Assembly (NCBI GenBank): GCA_947503575.1
Contig: CANNDZ010000001.1
Coordinates: 2,253,672 to 2,317,671, forward strand
Reading direction: 5' to 3'
DNA length: 64,000 nucleotides
DNA from: an uncultured Kordiimonas sp.
GTDB lineage: Bacteria; Pseudomonadota; Alphaproteobacteria; Sphingomonadales; Kordiimonadaceae
The stretch's first letter is position 1, and every line of letters begins with the position of its first letter. The notes under the pieces are model-generated. The model searched no databases and was not told the DNA's origin. It worked only from the letters and a program-made list of their open reading frames with translations. The position numbers and the translations under genes were made by a program. This document shows positions 1-8,016 of this stretch, in pieces.

Positions 1-225
1 GTCAATTTCGTCCTGATCCAGAACACGCCCAGACGAAGGACCATCATCGTCGTCACTTTCGCCAGCGTCTGAATCTGCCATGGCTTCCCATTCGGCAGCC
101 ATTTCTTCGTTGTCATCAGAGTCAGCACTAGCGGCTTTGGTGTCGTCCTCTTCACCCTCGGCTGCCATGGCCTCCCACTCAGCCATCATGGCTTCCTCAT
201 CAACGGGTTCGTCATCATCCGCCAT
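1..225 (-). CDS. fliM: Flagellar motor switch protein FliM, N-terminal fragment
   Basis: Only the first 75 codons are in the window; the gene continues past the left edge. FliM sits in the C-ring, binds phosphorylated CheY and sets rotation direction. The fragment is strongly acidic and ends in LDQDEID, matching the CheY-binding LSQDEIDALL-type motif at the start of FliM. The acidic stretch holds AEWEAMA twice, near residues 15-21 and 45-51. The start is the ATG at 225, preceded by GAGGA. It lies 45 bases downstream of the fliL stop on the same strand, so fliL and fliM are probably co-transcribed. Identity rests on the LDQDEID motif and the fliL-fliM order; the folded core is not visible. Confidence 0.82.
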   Translation of the reverse strand, partial: MADDDEPVDEEAMMAEWEAMAAEGEEDDTKAASADSDDNEEMAAEWEAMADSDAGESDDDDGPSSGRVLDQDEID

Positions 226-270
226 GAACAGGTCCTCGGTTTTGCCTATGTGCTGTACGTGTCATCATGA

Positions 271-843
271 TTACCCTTGCACCAGGAACTGCTGGAACAG
301 AACATCTTTCACACGGGTCGGTGCAACCGCTTGGTTGATCCGCATCAGTAGTTCTTCTTTAAGTCGAAAAATCCCGGCAGACCCATCTAGATCTTCAGGC
401 CTTAGCTCCCGCATGTAAGTGTTAAATTCATCAAGAATTCTTGGCATCTTGGCCTCCAAGTCAGACCGATAACTCTCCCGGTCAACTTCCAGCACAATCT
501 TGGCACTTAAAAAACTGCTGCCTTGCCCACCTGTATTCAGATTAAATCGCTGCTCATCCAACTCGACAAAAAGCAACTGCAATTCCTCATTGGAGCGATC
601 CTTCTCAAGTTGAGCGGCCTGCTCCTGCCGGTCAGCAGCTTCCTGGGCAAGTCTCTCAATTTCAGGATCATCGCCAAGATCTTCTGTGTCGCCGCCAAAC
701 ATGCTGGACACACCTACGATCACCAGCAACGCAACCACGGCACCAGCGGCAATAACAACAAGTGTTTTCCCGCTAAATCTTTTTTTCTCAAGCCCCTCTA
801 CCAGTTCCGCTTCGCCGAGGGTTTCCTCAAGATTGTCTGCCAT
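271..843 (-). CDS. fliL: Flagellar basal body-associated protein FliL
   Basis: FliL is a single-pass inner membrane protein around the stator at the flagellar base and supports torque. The 190-residue product has a cytoplasmic N-terminus rich in Glu, one transmembrane helix near residues 28-48 (TLVVIAAGAVVALLVIVGV), a charged linker, and a periplasmic domain ending in DVLFQQFLVQG, the typical FliL C-terminus. The ATG at 843 is preferred over an upstream in-frame TTG at 849 because AAGGAC lies a suitable distance before it. It reads leftward into fliM and is divergent from flgF. Confidence 0.92.
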   Translation of the reverse strand: MADNLEETLGEAELVEGLEKKRFSGKTLVVIAAGAVVALLVIVGVSSMFGGDTEDLGDDPEIERLAQEAADRQEQAAQLEKDRSNEELQLLFVELDEQRFNLNTGGQGSSFLSAKIVLEVDRESYRSDLEAKMPRILDEFNTYMRELRPEDLDGSAGIFRLKEELLMRINQAVAPTRVKDVLFQQFLVQG

Positions 844-923
844 AATCAAATGTCCTTAATGGGATTTGGGCCACCAAGTTTGGATAAAGCTGATATCGAA
901 ACTGTAATTGCTAACTCACAAAC

Positions 924-939
924 TGCCATTTGCCAGCCA
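924..939 (-). promoter_or_regulatory. Possible sigma-54 promoter of the fliL-fliM operon
   Basis: On the minus strand the sequence reads TGGCTGGCAAATGGCA. GG and GC are separated by the ten bases expected for -24/-12, but TGGCTG and TGGCA depart from TGGCAC/TTGCA. It lies about 80 bases upstream of the fliL start. The call is weak and rests on spacing and context. Confidence 0.35.
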
Positions 940-1059
940 TCCCACGTTCCACTGTTTGATCAGCAATAAGCCAATATGGTTAACAAGCTGTGAAACTTTA
1001 TCGATGCACCACTGAAAAATGTAGCATTTTCGTATCATTTGGCGAAACCAGAACAAACC

Positions 1060-1073
1060 TGCCGAGTACGGCA
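1060..1073. promoter_or_regulatory. Inverted repeat TGCCG-AGTA-CGGCA, candidate activator site
   Basis: A perfect 5-base inverted repeat with a four-base spacer lies 86 bases upstream of the flgF sigma-54 promoter. Sigma-54 promoters need a distal activator; in Caulobacter this is FlbD acting at ftr sites. The CGGCA half-site recurs upstream of the four flagellin promoters. The FlbD assignment is inference. Confidence 0.45.
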
Positions 1074-1158
1074 ATTTTGACACGGCATATTCTGTCACGA
1101 TAGCCGAAAGACATTCACATAAATCCCATAAGTATTTGAATTTATTTATTTATTTTTC

Positions 1159-1174
1159 TGGCACACTTGCTGCA
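1159..1174 (+). promoter_or_regulatory. Sigma-54 promoter of the flgF-flgG-flgA-flgH operon
   Basis: TGGCACACTTGCTGCA matches the -24/-12 consensus TGGCAC-N5-TTGCW with one mismatch, with GG and GC correctly ten bases apart. It lies 60 bases before the flgF start. Flagellar rod and ring operons of alphaproteobacteria are known to use sigma-54. Confidence 0.8.
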
Positions 1175-1233
1175 GTTAGAGAGCCAACTATACCCGTGCT
1201 AAACGGGATGTCTGCAAACGCAGGAGAAAAACA

Positions 1234-1980
1234 ATGGATACCGCATTATTTGTCGGGTTGGCTCACAAAGCAGCTCTTAAGAGGCGCATGGATGTCGTAG
1301 CGCACAATATCGCAAACATGTCGACGACGGCATTCAATAAAGAAAAAGTCGTTTTCAGGCAGCATCTTGTCGATGCGCCCGGAGCAGCAGCCACACGAGG
1401 AGGTAAAATCTCCTACGTTATGGATCACGGCGTGCTTCGTAACCTGGAACCGGGCACTATGATTCCAACCAACAATCCTTTGGATGTCTTTATCAATGGG
1501 CGTGCCTACCTATCGGTCACAGCCAATGACGGTGAGACGCTTTACACGCGCAACGGTCGTATGGCGATCAACTCTGATAAGTTCCTTACTTTGCTTAGCG
1601 GAGAAAAGGTTCTCGATGATAGCGGACAGGAAATACAGTTTGACGATGATGAGGTAGACATCAGCATCGCCGACGATGGAACAATATCCACCAACAATGG
1701 TGAAAAAGCCAAACTCGGGCTCGCCAAGTTCAGTAACGAGCAAGACATGAAGCGCCGCGGTTCGTCTTTGTATGAAACCAGCCAGGCACCAAGTGAATCA
1801 GAAGATGTGACAGACATCTCTGTACGCTCAAAAGCATATGAAAATTCAAATGTTAACGCCATTGAATCGATGACTGAAATGATTGACGTGATGCGCGCCT
1901 ATCAAAACGCAAGCCGTCAATCGAGTGGGTATGAAGATATGCGGGAAGACGCCCTGAAACGCCTTGGTCGCGTCAACTAA
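1234..1980 (+). CDS. flgF: Flagellar proximal rod protein FlgF
   Basis: FlgF is a component of the proximal rod, exported by the flagellar type III apparatus. The 248-residue protein has the rod/hook N-terminal signature (DVVAHNIANMSTTAFNKEK, near residues 20-38), the central motif DVFINGRAYLSV and the C-terminal rod helix with NSNVNAIESMTEMIDVMRAYQ. The start ATG follows AGGAGAA. FlgG, its usual partner, follows after 31 bases. Length and motifs are normal for FlgF. Confidence 0.93.
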   Translation: MDTALFVGLAHKAALKRRMDVVAHNIANMSTTAFNKEKVVFRQHLVDAPGAAATRGGKISYVMDHGVLRNLEPGTMIPTNNPLDVFINGRAYLSVTANDGETLYTRNGRMAINSDKFLTLLSGEKVLDDSGQEIQFDDDEVDISIADDGTISTNNGEKAKLGLAKFSNEQDMKRRGSSLYETSQAPSESEDVTDISVRSKAYENSNVNAIESMTEMIDVMRAYQNASRQSSGYEDMREDALKRLGRVN

Positions 1981-2011
1981 TGTCTCCGCAAGATAACCAA
2001 AGGATTATATC

Positions 2012-2797
2012 ATGAAAGCTCTTAGCACAGCAGCAACAGGTATGTTGGCCCAGCAGCTTAATATTGAAGTTGTTTCAAACAATATCGCCAACATGAACAC
2101 GACCGGTTTCAAGCGCCAGCGCGCTGAATTTCAGGATCTGTTGTATCAAAATGTAGAACGTGTGGGTGCCAACTCATCAGATGCAGGTACGGTTGTGCCA
2201 AGCGGCATTCAAGTTGGCGTAGGTGTTCGCACGGCAGGTATTTACCGAATAACAGACCAAGGAAGCCTTCAAAATACGGGCAACATGTTTGATCTGGCGG
2301 TTAACGGACGCGGGTTCTTCAATATCCTGCTGCCGGACGGGCAAGAGGCATATACGCGCGCTGGCTCTTTCCAAATTGACCAAACAGGTCAACTTGTTAC
2401 GCCGGAAGGTTACGTTGTTCAGCCAGCCATCGTGATCCCGCAAACAGCCACCGATGTTACAATCAATGAACAGGGCCAAGTCGAATTCATGGAAGACGGC
2501 GCTCCACAGCCTGCGGCTGCTGGCGTTCTCAACCTGGTGATTTTCCCCAATGAAGTCGGCTTGGAGGCAATCGGGGGCAATTTGTTCCTTGAAAGCCAGG
2601 CATCCGGAGCCCCAGTAATCAGCACACCCGGCCAGCCAGGATACGGTGCTATTCTGCAGGGCTTCCTGGAACAATCCAACGTGAATGCAGTGTCTGAAAT
2701 CACCTCCATGATTTCTGCGCAACGCGCTTACGAACTGAACTCAAAGGTAATCCAAACAGCCGATGAGATGCTGCAGGCGGCGAATAACCTGCGCTAA
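2012..2797 (+). CDS. flgG: Flagellar distal rod protein FlgG
   Basis: FlgG builds the distal rod that passes through the P and L rings. At 261 residues it has the usual length. It shows the N-terminal motif VVSNNIANMNTTGFKRQRA, the central LAVNGRGFFNILLPDG, and the C-terminal SNVNAVSEITSMISAQRAYE followed by the canonical TADEMLQAANNLR end. AAGGA precedes the ATG. It is the second gene of the flgF operon. Confidence 0.97.
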   Translation: MKALSTAATGMLAQQLNIEVVSNNIANMNTTGFKRQRAEFQDLLYQNVERVGANSSDAGTVVPSGIQVGVGVRTAGIYRITDQGSLQNTGNMFDLAVNGRGFFNILLPDGQEAYTRAGSFQIDQTGQLVTPEGYVVQPAIVIPQTATDVTINEQGQVEFMEDGAPQPAAAGVLNLVIFPNEVGLEAIGGNLFLESQASGAPVISTPGQPGYGAILQGFLEQSNVNAVSEITSMISAQRAYELNSKVIQTADEMLQAANNLR

Positions 2798-2826
2798 TCG
2801 CTATTGAGAGTATCTGAGGAAAGATT

Positions 2827-3789
2827 ATGACACACACAACCAAATGGCTAAAAGCTATCGGCATTGCAACGGCCCTATTAGGCAGTTTAACGACCCAAGC
2901 GGCGGAACTGAAGCCCGAGCTGATGGTTGTTGAACGTGTTGTTCGCCTAAGCGACTTGTTTTATGACGCCGGTGAAAACGCAAGCCAAATTGTGTTTGAG
3001 GCCCCTGCCCCCGGAAAATCAAAGTCCATCTCGGCAAAAGACCTTGAACGGATTGCCATTCGCTTCGGAATAGATTGGGAGCGCCCTACCTACCTTAAGC
3101 GGGTCAACTTAATGCGTTTGTCATCGACAATTGCAGCGTCTGAATTGTCAGAACTGGTGCACCAGCGTGCCATTGACGAAGGGGCAAATCCGGATACACA
3201 GGTCCGTTTTTTTGGTCGTAATAATGGTGTTATTGTACCGGTAGACACCGACATCAGCGAACTCGACTTTGAGCAATTTTCGCTGAACGAGAAGAAAAAT
3301 CGCTTCAACTCCATAGTGCTTGTACCATCGGGCGGTGATCTACCAACACGATTAAGCATCAATGGCACCCTCGAAGAAGTGCGCGAAGTACCGGTTTTCA
3401 GCCGTAGCATCCTACCCGGTGAGGAAATCACGGAAAAAGACATTAACTGGATCAGCTATCCAGCGAACCGGCTTACCAATCGTACCGTTCTATCGAGCAA
3501 CCAACTGGTTGGCATGACCGTCCGGCGCCCAATACGCGCGGACAAACTGGTCAATTCAAACGATGTTACGCCGCCTGTTGCTGTAGAAAAAGGATCTGCC
3601 GTTACCATGCTCGTCAGGTCCAATCTTATGATCCTGACGGCAACCGGGCGCGCTTTGGAAAATGGTGGAGTTGGCGATACCATCCGCGTGATCAACGCGA
3701 AATCAAGACTAACTGTTGACGCCAAAATCTTGAGTGCGGGCCAAGTAGAAATCATTTCAGCGCCAAGCCTTACGCTTGGTTCCCGATGA
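2827..3789 (+). CDS. flgA: Flagellar P-ring chaperone FlgA
   Basis: FlgA is a periplasmic protein that assists assembly of FlgI into the P ring. The 320-residue product begins with a signal peptide (hydrophobic stretch near residues 10-25, cut after TTQA). The C-terminal half holds a SAF-type domain: VPVFSRSILPGEEITEKDI, GMTVRRPIRADKLVNSNDV, and the end DAKILSAGQVEI typical of FlgA. A GAGGAAAG ribosome binding site precedes the ATG. Its stop overlaps an upstream alternative reading of flgH, but the likely flgH start lies 77 bases downstream. Confidence 0.92.
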   Translation: MTHTTKWLKAIGIATALLGSLTTQAAELKPELMVVERVVRLSDLFYDAGENASQIVFEAPAPGKSKSISAKDLERIAIRFGIDWERPTYLKRVNLMRLSSTIAASELSELVHQRAIDEGANPDTQVRFFGRNNGVIVPVDTDISELDFEQFSLNEKKNRFNSIVLVPSGGDLPTRLSINGTLEEVREVPVFSRSILPGEEITEKDINWISYPANRLTNRTVLSSNQLVGMTVRRPIRADKLVNSNDVTPPVAVEKGSAVTMLVRSNLMILTATGRALENGGVGDTIRVINAKSRLTVDAKILSAGQVEIISAPSLTLGSR

Positions 3790-3866
3790 CCAGCACCGCC
3801 GCAAATAATATTCAGGTGCATGGACACCGCGCCAAACGAGAAACAACGAAGACCCAGGAGACAAAA

Positions 3867-4649
3867 ATGAGTGGCAGACTAGTAACATCAGCGACTATCG
3901 CTATCGCCCTCGTCGGCCTTACGGCATGCGGCGCACCTGGTCGGGTTGCCAATATTGGCAAAGCACCAGAAATGACACCAATAAAGGATGTCAAAGCGCC
4001 GCTAACACAGCGATCAATCAGTTTACCTATGCCGTCTTTGGCTCCTGCCAGGCACGAAGCCAACTCTTTGTGGCGGACAGGCGCCCGTGCCTTCTTCAAA
4101 GACCAGCGAGCCGCACGTGTCGGTGATATTCTCACTGTTAATATCGCAATTTCCGACAACGCACAGATCGGTAATACGACCACACGTGCCAGAACATCAG
4201 CCGAAGACGCAGGGTTGAACAACTTTCTTGGATTTGAGCAAAAATTAAGAGGTCTTTTGCACGGAAGCGCTACAGATCCAGATAACGACACACGCCCTAC
4301 GGTAACACCTGGTACACTCATCGGCTCGGACTCGACTTCAACCTACAACGGCTCCGGTACTGTAAACCGCAGTGAAGCCATTAACATGACGGTTGCTGCA
4401 ATCGTCACGGACGTCCTGCCCAACGGCAATATGGTCATTCAAGGCCGGCAGGAAGTGCGGGTAAACTTTGAAAAGCGCGAATTATTGCTCGCCGGTATCG
4501 TCCGGCCTGAGGATATTTCCTCAACAAACGTAATTTCTCATACCCAAATCGCTGAAGCGAGAATCTCGTACGGCGGTAAGGGCCAAATAACCGATGTCCA
4601 ACAGCCACGTTATGGGACCCAACTGTACGACATCGTGTTCCCATTCTAG
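3867..4649 (+). CDS. flgH: Flagellar L-ring protein FlgH
   Basis: FlgH is the outer-membrane lipoprotein forming the L ring. I start it at ATG 3867 (260 residues), preceded by CAGGAG, because a lipoprotein signal follows at once: a hydrophobic segment then the lipobox LTAC near residue 19. An upstream in-frame ATG at 3786 would overlap flgA by four bases but would put 27 charged residues before the signal. Family motifs visible are LWRTGARAFFKDQRAARVGDIL, GSGTVNRSEAINMTVAAIVTDVLPNGNM, and the end ADIS..YGGKGQI..VQQPRYGTQLYDIV-type block. A terminator follows. Confidence 0.95.
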   Translation: MSGRLVTSATIAIALVGLTACGAPGRVANIGKAPEMTPIKDVKAPLTQRSISLPMPSLAPARHEANSLWRTGARAFFKDQRAARVGDILTVNIAISDNAQIGNTTTRARTSAEDAGLNNFLGFEQKLRGLLHGSATDPDNDTRPTVTPGTLIGSDSTSTYNGSGTVNRSEAINMTVAAIVTDVLPNGNMVIQGRQEVRVNFEKRELLLAGIVRPEDISSTNVISHTQIAEARISYGGKGQITDVQQPRYGTQLYDIVFPF

Positions 4650-4736
4650 CAACATCAGGAGGTGACTACTTAAGGAAACTACTTACCGAATTATCGAATA
4701 AAGCCAACTTGAATTCTGCAGCGGTATGTTTGCAGT

Positions 4737-4772
4737 GGCCGGCGACCCAAATATGGGGCCGGCCTTTTTTTT
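4737..4772 (+). terminator. Rho-independent terminator of the flgF-flgH operon
   Basis: A GC-rich hairpin, GGCCGG paired with CCGGCC and an inner CCC/GGG, is followed by eight T residues. It lies 88 bases after the flgH stop. Confidence 0.85.
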
Positions 4773-4783
4773 GCGCGGCCAAC

Positions 4784-4805
4784 AAAAAAGGGAGCCGAAG
4801 CTCCC
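4784..4805 (-). terminator. Rho-independent terminator of dksA
   Basis: On the minus strand GGGAGC-TTCG-GCTCCC is followed by six T residues. It lies 26 bases beyond the dksA stop and faces the flgH terminator, so the two convergent units are separated by back-to-back terminators. Confidence 0.87.
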
Positions 4806-4830
4806 TGAAACTAGATCAAAATGACACTTT

Positions 4831-5262
4831 TTAGTCGTCGCGGTGGACTTTTTCAGCTCGTTCATGAGCTTCCTGCGCCTCAATGGTCATCGTCGCTATA
4901 GGTCGTGCATCAAGCCTGCGCAGACTAATGGGTTCGCCAGTTACTTCACAGTACCCATATTCACCCTCTTCAATACGCCTCAGAGCAGAGTCTATTTTTG
5001 ACACCAGCTTGCGCTGACGGTCACGTGTACGCAGTTCCACTGACCAATCTGTTTCCGAAGAGGCCCTATCCGCAATATCCGGCTCACGCAGATTGTCTTC
5101 TTGCAAGTTATGAAGTGTTTCAGCGGACTCTCGAAGAATGTCGTCTTTCCAATCATTTAACTTGCGGCGAAAATATTCAAGCTGCTTTGAGTTCATAAAC
5201 TCTTCGTCAGATGACGGCATGTATCCTTTAGGTAACTTAACCCCCGAATTTGTGTCGGACAT
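4831..5262 (-). CDS. dksA: RNA polymerase-binding transcription factor DksA
   Basis: DksA binds the secondary channel of RNA polymerase and, with ppGpp, adjusts transcription during starvation. The 143-residue protein has the long coiled-coil (near residues 25-100, with the tip DIADRAS) and the C-terminal globular part YGYCEVTGEPISLRRLDARPIA. Only one cysteine of the classical four-cysteine zinc finger remains, a pattern usual in alphaproteobacterial DksA. It sits inside the flagellar region but has its own terminator and is probably expressed separately. Confidence 0.93.
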   Translation of the reverse strand: MSDTNSGVKLPKGYMPSSDEEFMNSKQLEYFRRKLNDWKDDILRESAETLHNLQEDNLREPDIADRASSETDWSVELRTRDRQRKLVSKIDSALRRIEEGEYGYCEVTGEPISLRRLDARPIATMTIEAQEAHERAEKVHRDD

Positions 5263-5420
5263 AGTAACTCCCTAACAAACGTACTTCTTGATGCCTCTAA
5301 GGTTCCCCCCGAAAGGCTGCGCGCTTTATAAAGACTTATAGCTTGTGAAACAAGTCGAATTATATGACCATTTTGATCAGTTTATTTGGGGGAAAGGCGC
5401 GACAAACTAAGCCTCTGGCA

Positions 5421-5855
5421 CTAAAGGCCTAACTTGGCTAATTCGACTTCAGATCGAAGTTCAATTTCTGATAGAATCTCGCGTAAGCGCGGATCACTTT
5501 TCAGTGACTCGTTTTGAGCCAGGCGCTGGTTTCGAGCAAGATCCGCCAAGACACGAAGTTTTGGGCCGCTGACCGCTCCCAGAAGAATGCCTTTCCTGAC
5601 CTCTTCTAAAAGGTCCAGCATTTCGTTTGCACGCGCCAACCCCTTAGAACGACCATCCGCGGCATCGGGGGCTTCCTGCAACGACAACAAAGCATCAATC
5701 GGCGCAAGCGGTGCTGCACCACCGACATTCTGAGGTGCCTCGGTCGCTTCAGCGCCACCAAGGTTTTTTGTGAAAACACCGGCATCGCCGCTTTGCTGCC
5801 GTGATGCCTTTTTAATGGTTTTCGATTGAATTTGGCCTGGGCCTGTAATTTTCAT
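5421..5855 (-). CDS. fliX: Flagellar assembly regulator FliX
   Basis: FliX is known from Caulobacter as the class II flagellar assembly regulator that works with the sigma-54 activator FlbD to couple early assembly to later gene expression. The product (144 residues) starts MKITGPGQI, has a low-complexity middle, and a conserved C-terminal helix region (RKGILLGAVSGPKLRVLADL, then LREILSEIELRSEVELAKLGL). I use ATG 5855; a GTG two codons upstream is possible. It is divergent from flgI, as in Caulobacter. No FlbD gene is in the window. Confidence 0.85.
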   Translation of the reverse strand: MKITGPGQIQSKTIKKASRQQSGDAGVFTKNLGGAEATEAPQNVGGAAPLAPIDALLSLQEAPDAADGRSKGLARANEMLDLLEEVRKGILLGAVSGPKLRVLADLARNQRLAQNESLKSDPRLREILSEIELRSEVELAKLGL

Positions 5856-5995
5856 GACCACAATCTATTCGCTGAGAGAGTAGAGAGCAAGTCTTGCAGG
5901 CCTTGAGCGGTAAAATATTCCGCCACCACAGATCATATGGGTACCTTAATTCAATTTACTTAAATAATTTCAATACTTTAAACCTAGATACGGGC

Positions 5996-6011
5996 TGGCA
6001 TGGTTTTCGCT
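5996..6011 (+). promoter_or_regulatory. Probable sigma-54 promoter of the flgI operon
   Basis: TGGCATGGTTTTCGCT keeps GG and GC ten bases apart and matches TGGCAY well; TCGCT departs from TTGCT by one base. It lies 62 bases before flgI. An inverted repeat (GCGG...CCGC, 5907-5923) is about 75 bases upstream and may be an activator site. Confidence 0.55.
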
Positions 6012-6072
6012 TAAGTAACAGCGAACGTATGAAAGAAACACCTGCCTGATACAGGCATCCAAGGAAAACATC

Positions 6073-7200
6073 ATGTGTGCAGTAAGCAATAGTTTCCGTA
6101 TCGTCCTGACACTAATTGTCAGCTTTTTCGTCCTTGAGGTGCAAGGGCTGGCCAGCCCATCCCGGATCAAGGACATCGTGTCCATAGAAGGTATTCGGGA
6201 AAACCAGCTAATTGGATATGGCTTGGTTGTTGGCCTGAATGGCACAGGTGATGTTTTCCTTAACGTTCCTTACACTCAACAAAGCTTGACCGCGATGCTG
6301 GAACGCTTAGGCGTCAACGCAAAAGAAATCATCATGCGACCTGAAAATGTTGCCGCAGTTATGGTCACTGCAAACTTACCAGCGTTTTCACGGCAGGGTA
6401 CAAAAATTGATGTTTCGGTTAGCTCTTTGGGCGATGCTGAATCTTTGCTAGGCGGCACATTGATTGCCACTCCCCTACTTGGTGCTGACGGTGAGGTCTA
6501 TGCAGTGGCGCAAGGCGCGGTCGCAGTAGCCGGTTTTTCGGCACAGGGCGACGCGGCTTCAGTTGTTCAGGGCGTACCCACCAACGGGCGTATCGCAAAT
6601 GGCGGTATCGTGGAACGTGAACTACCGTTTGAACTAACAAATATGAACGCGGTAAAACTGTCGTTGCACAACCCAGACCTGACCACAGCGCGCCGGATTA
6701 CTGCCGCGATAAACGGACAGATGGAAATGGAATTGGCGCGTGCCCTAGATCCTGCGACAATCCAAATTCAGCGCCCTGTGGGGCACCCCTTGGCGCTTGT
6801 TGATATTCTGACGGATATAGAACAAATATCTGTGGATCCCGACCAAAAAGCCAGAGTGATCATTGACGAGCGAACAGGTATTATAGTGATCGGCGCTGAT
6901 GTGCGCATCAATTCGGTCGCTATTGCACAAGGTAACCTGACCATCAGTATTACCGAAGAACCTCAAGTCTCTCAGCCAGGTGCCTTCGCCCAAGGTGGCC
7001 AAACCCAGGTAGTTAACCGCACAGGCATCGAAGTAGATGACGGCAGCGATAATAAGCTTACCGTGCTGGAACCCGCAGTTACCCTGCAAGACCTTGTGGA
7101 CGGGCTGAACGCCCTTGGCATTGGCCCACGCGACATGATTTCTATCCTACAGGCCATCAAAGCTTCGGGCGCAATGCAAGCAGAAATTCAGGTGATGTAA
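6073..7200 (+). CDS. flgI: Flagellar P-ring protein FlgI
   Basis: FlgI forms the periplasmic P ring around the rod. The 375-residue protein has a signal peptide (cleavage near VQGLA-SPSRIKD, residues 24-28) and clear family blocks: RIKDIVSIEGIRENQLIGYGLVVGLNGTGD, MLERLGVNAK, NVAAVMVTANLPAF, and the end NALGIGPRDMISILQAIKASGAMQAEIQVM-type block. An AAGGAAAA ribosome binding site precedes the ATG. Its stop overlaps the next start by one base (TAATG), so translation is coupled to the rod-binding protein. Confidence 0.97.
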   Translation: MCAVSNSFRIVLTLIVSFFVLEVQGLASPSRIKDIVSIEGIRENQLIGYGLVVGLNGTGDVFLNVPYTQQSLTAMLERLGVNAKEIIMRPENVAAVMVTANLPAFSRQGTKIDVSVSSLGDAESLLGGTLIATPLLGADGEVYAVAQGAVAVAGFSAQGDAASVVQGVPTNGRIANGGIVERELPFELTNMNAVKLSLHNPDLTTARRITAAINGQMEMELARALDPATIQIQRPVGHPLALVDILTDIEQISVDPDQKARVIIDERTGIIVIGADVRINSVAIAQGNLTISITEEPQVSQPGAFAQGGQTQVVNRTGIEVDDGSDNKLTVLEPAVTLQDLVDGLNALGIGPRDMISILQAIKASGAMQAEIQVM

Positions 7201-7532
7201 TGCAAGCCGTTACCGTAAACGCAGCACAGGACCAGATTGTTGAAGCCCAGCTCCGCGCTGTTAAGTCCGGCATGGGCAACGACCAGGTCGCAGGACTTGA
7301 TAAACAGGCAGCACGAGAGGCCGCCGAACAGTTTGAAGCTGTATTCCTGTCACAAATGCTGCAGCCCATGTTTGAAACAATTCCGACAGACAGCTTTATG
7401 GGTGGAGGCCACGCAGAAAAAGTTTATCGCGGTATGATGGTGGACGAAATGGGCAAACAAATTGCCAAACAAGGTGGTGTTGGCATTGCCGACACAGTGT
7501 ACCGCGAAATACTGAAGCTCCAGGAGGGCTAA
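7200..7532 (+). CDS. FlgJ-like rod-binding protein (CheL type)
   Basis: The 110-residue protein corresponds to the N-terminal rod-capping domain of FlgJ without the C-terminal muramidase, as is normal in alphaproteobacteria, where another enzyme clears peptidoglycan. Diagnostic blocks are AREAAEQFEAVFLSQMLQPMF, GGGHAEKVYRGMMVDEMGKQ and GGVGIADTVYREIL. It is translationally coupled to flgI (shared A of TAATG), and the FlgN-like gene begins immediately after its stop. Confidence 0.88.
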   Translation: MQAVTVNAAQDQIVEAQLRAVKSGMGNDQVAGLDKQAAREAAEQFEAVFLSQMLQPMFETIPTDSFMGGGHAEKVYRGMMVDEMGKQIAKQGGVGIADTVYREILKLQEG

Positions 7533-8015
7533 GTGACAACGTTTGAGTTTACGCCACCGCCAGAACTAAAACCATTTGCGGATCAACTGACTGGTCCAGG
7601 TGCCAAGCTTGTCAAGCTAACCAAATCCTTGTGCGATTTGATAGCCAGGGAAACCAATCTTCTCAAATGCCGCCGTACCCGCGAGGCGCAGCAACTGCAT
7701 GCTCAGAAAAGCAAGTTGATGGCCGAATATAAGGACACAATGAGCCAATTACAGGTAAATGAACATCTGATTGGTGCCAAAGATTCTGGCGAGCGCAAAT
7801 ACATCAGATTCATTACCGATAAGTTGCGCGAAGTTCTGCGCGATCATGCTCGCGTGGTGCTACGGTTGAAATCCGTCGCCGAGGGCCTCATCAAAAGCGT
7901 TGGTGAGGAAGTAGCAAAACAGCAACGTCCCGTCACTGCCTATGGCCAAAACGCTGCCTATCAGGTTTCCCGGGCCGCAAGACCCATGTCGCTCAGCCTT
8001 AACCAGGTTATTTAA
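7533..8015 (+). CDS. FlgN-like flagellar export chaperone (FlbY position)
   Basis: The 160-residue protein is mostly helical, with heptad-like stretches of Leu, Lys and Arg near residues 25-120 (LVKLTKSLCDLIARETNLLK, RFITDKLREVLRDHARVVLR). Size, helicity and position after the rod-binding gene fit the FlgN chaperone family, which guards hook-associated proteins before export; in Caulobacter a gene called flbY holds this place. The start is GTG right after the preceding stop, with AGGAGGG as ribosome binding site. The exact substrate is unknown and the assignment is moderate. Confidence 0.6.
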   Translation: MTTFEFTPPPELKPFADQLTGPGAKLVKLTKSLCDLIARETNLLKCRRTREAQQLHAQKSKLMAEYKDTMSQLQVNEHLIGAKDSGERKYIRFITDKLREVLRDHARVVLRLKSVAEGLIKSVGEEVAKQQRPVTAYGQNAAYQVSRAARPMSLSLNQVI

Positions 8016-8016
8016 C

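Larger units (their letters stand above)
844..1233. other. Divergent fliL / flgF intergenic region
   Basis: This 390-base region between the divergent fliL and flgF operons has no convincing gene; the short frames in it lack ribosome binding sites and family resemblance. It holds a good sigma-54 promoter facing flgF (1159-1174), a weaker sigma-54-like site facing fliL (924-939), a perfect inverted repeat (1060-1073) and a nearby CGGCA at 1083. It looks like a shared control region for two flagellar operons. Confidence 0.7.

Noticed and set aside
80..418. Rightward reading frame rich in Ser opposite fliM and fliL
   Set aside because: It is the antisense of the acidic FliM start; no ribosome binding site and no family.
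523..969. Rightward frame of 148 residues opposite fliL
   Set aside because: Antisense to a clear fliL gene and extending into the divergent promoter region.
916..1098. Leftward 60-residue frame in the fliL/flgF gap
   Set aside because: No ribosome binding site, overlaps the promoter-like sites and has no recognisable fold.
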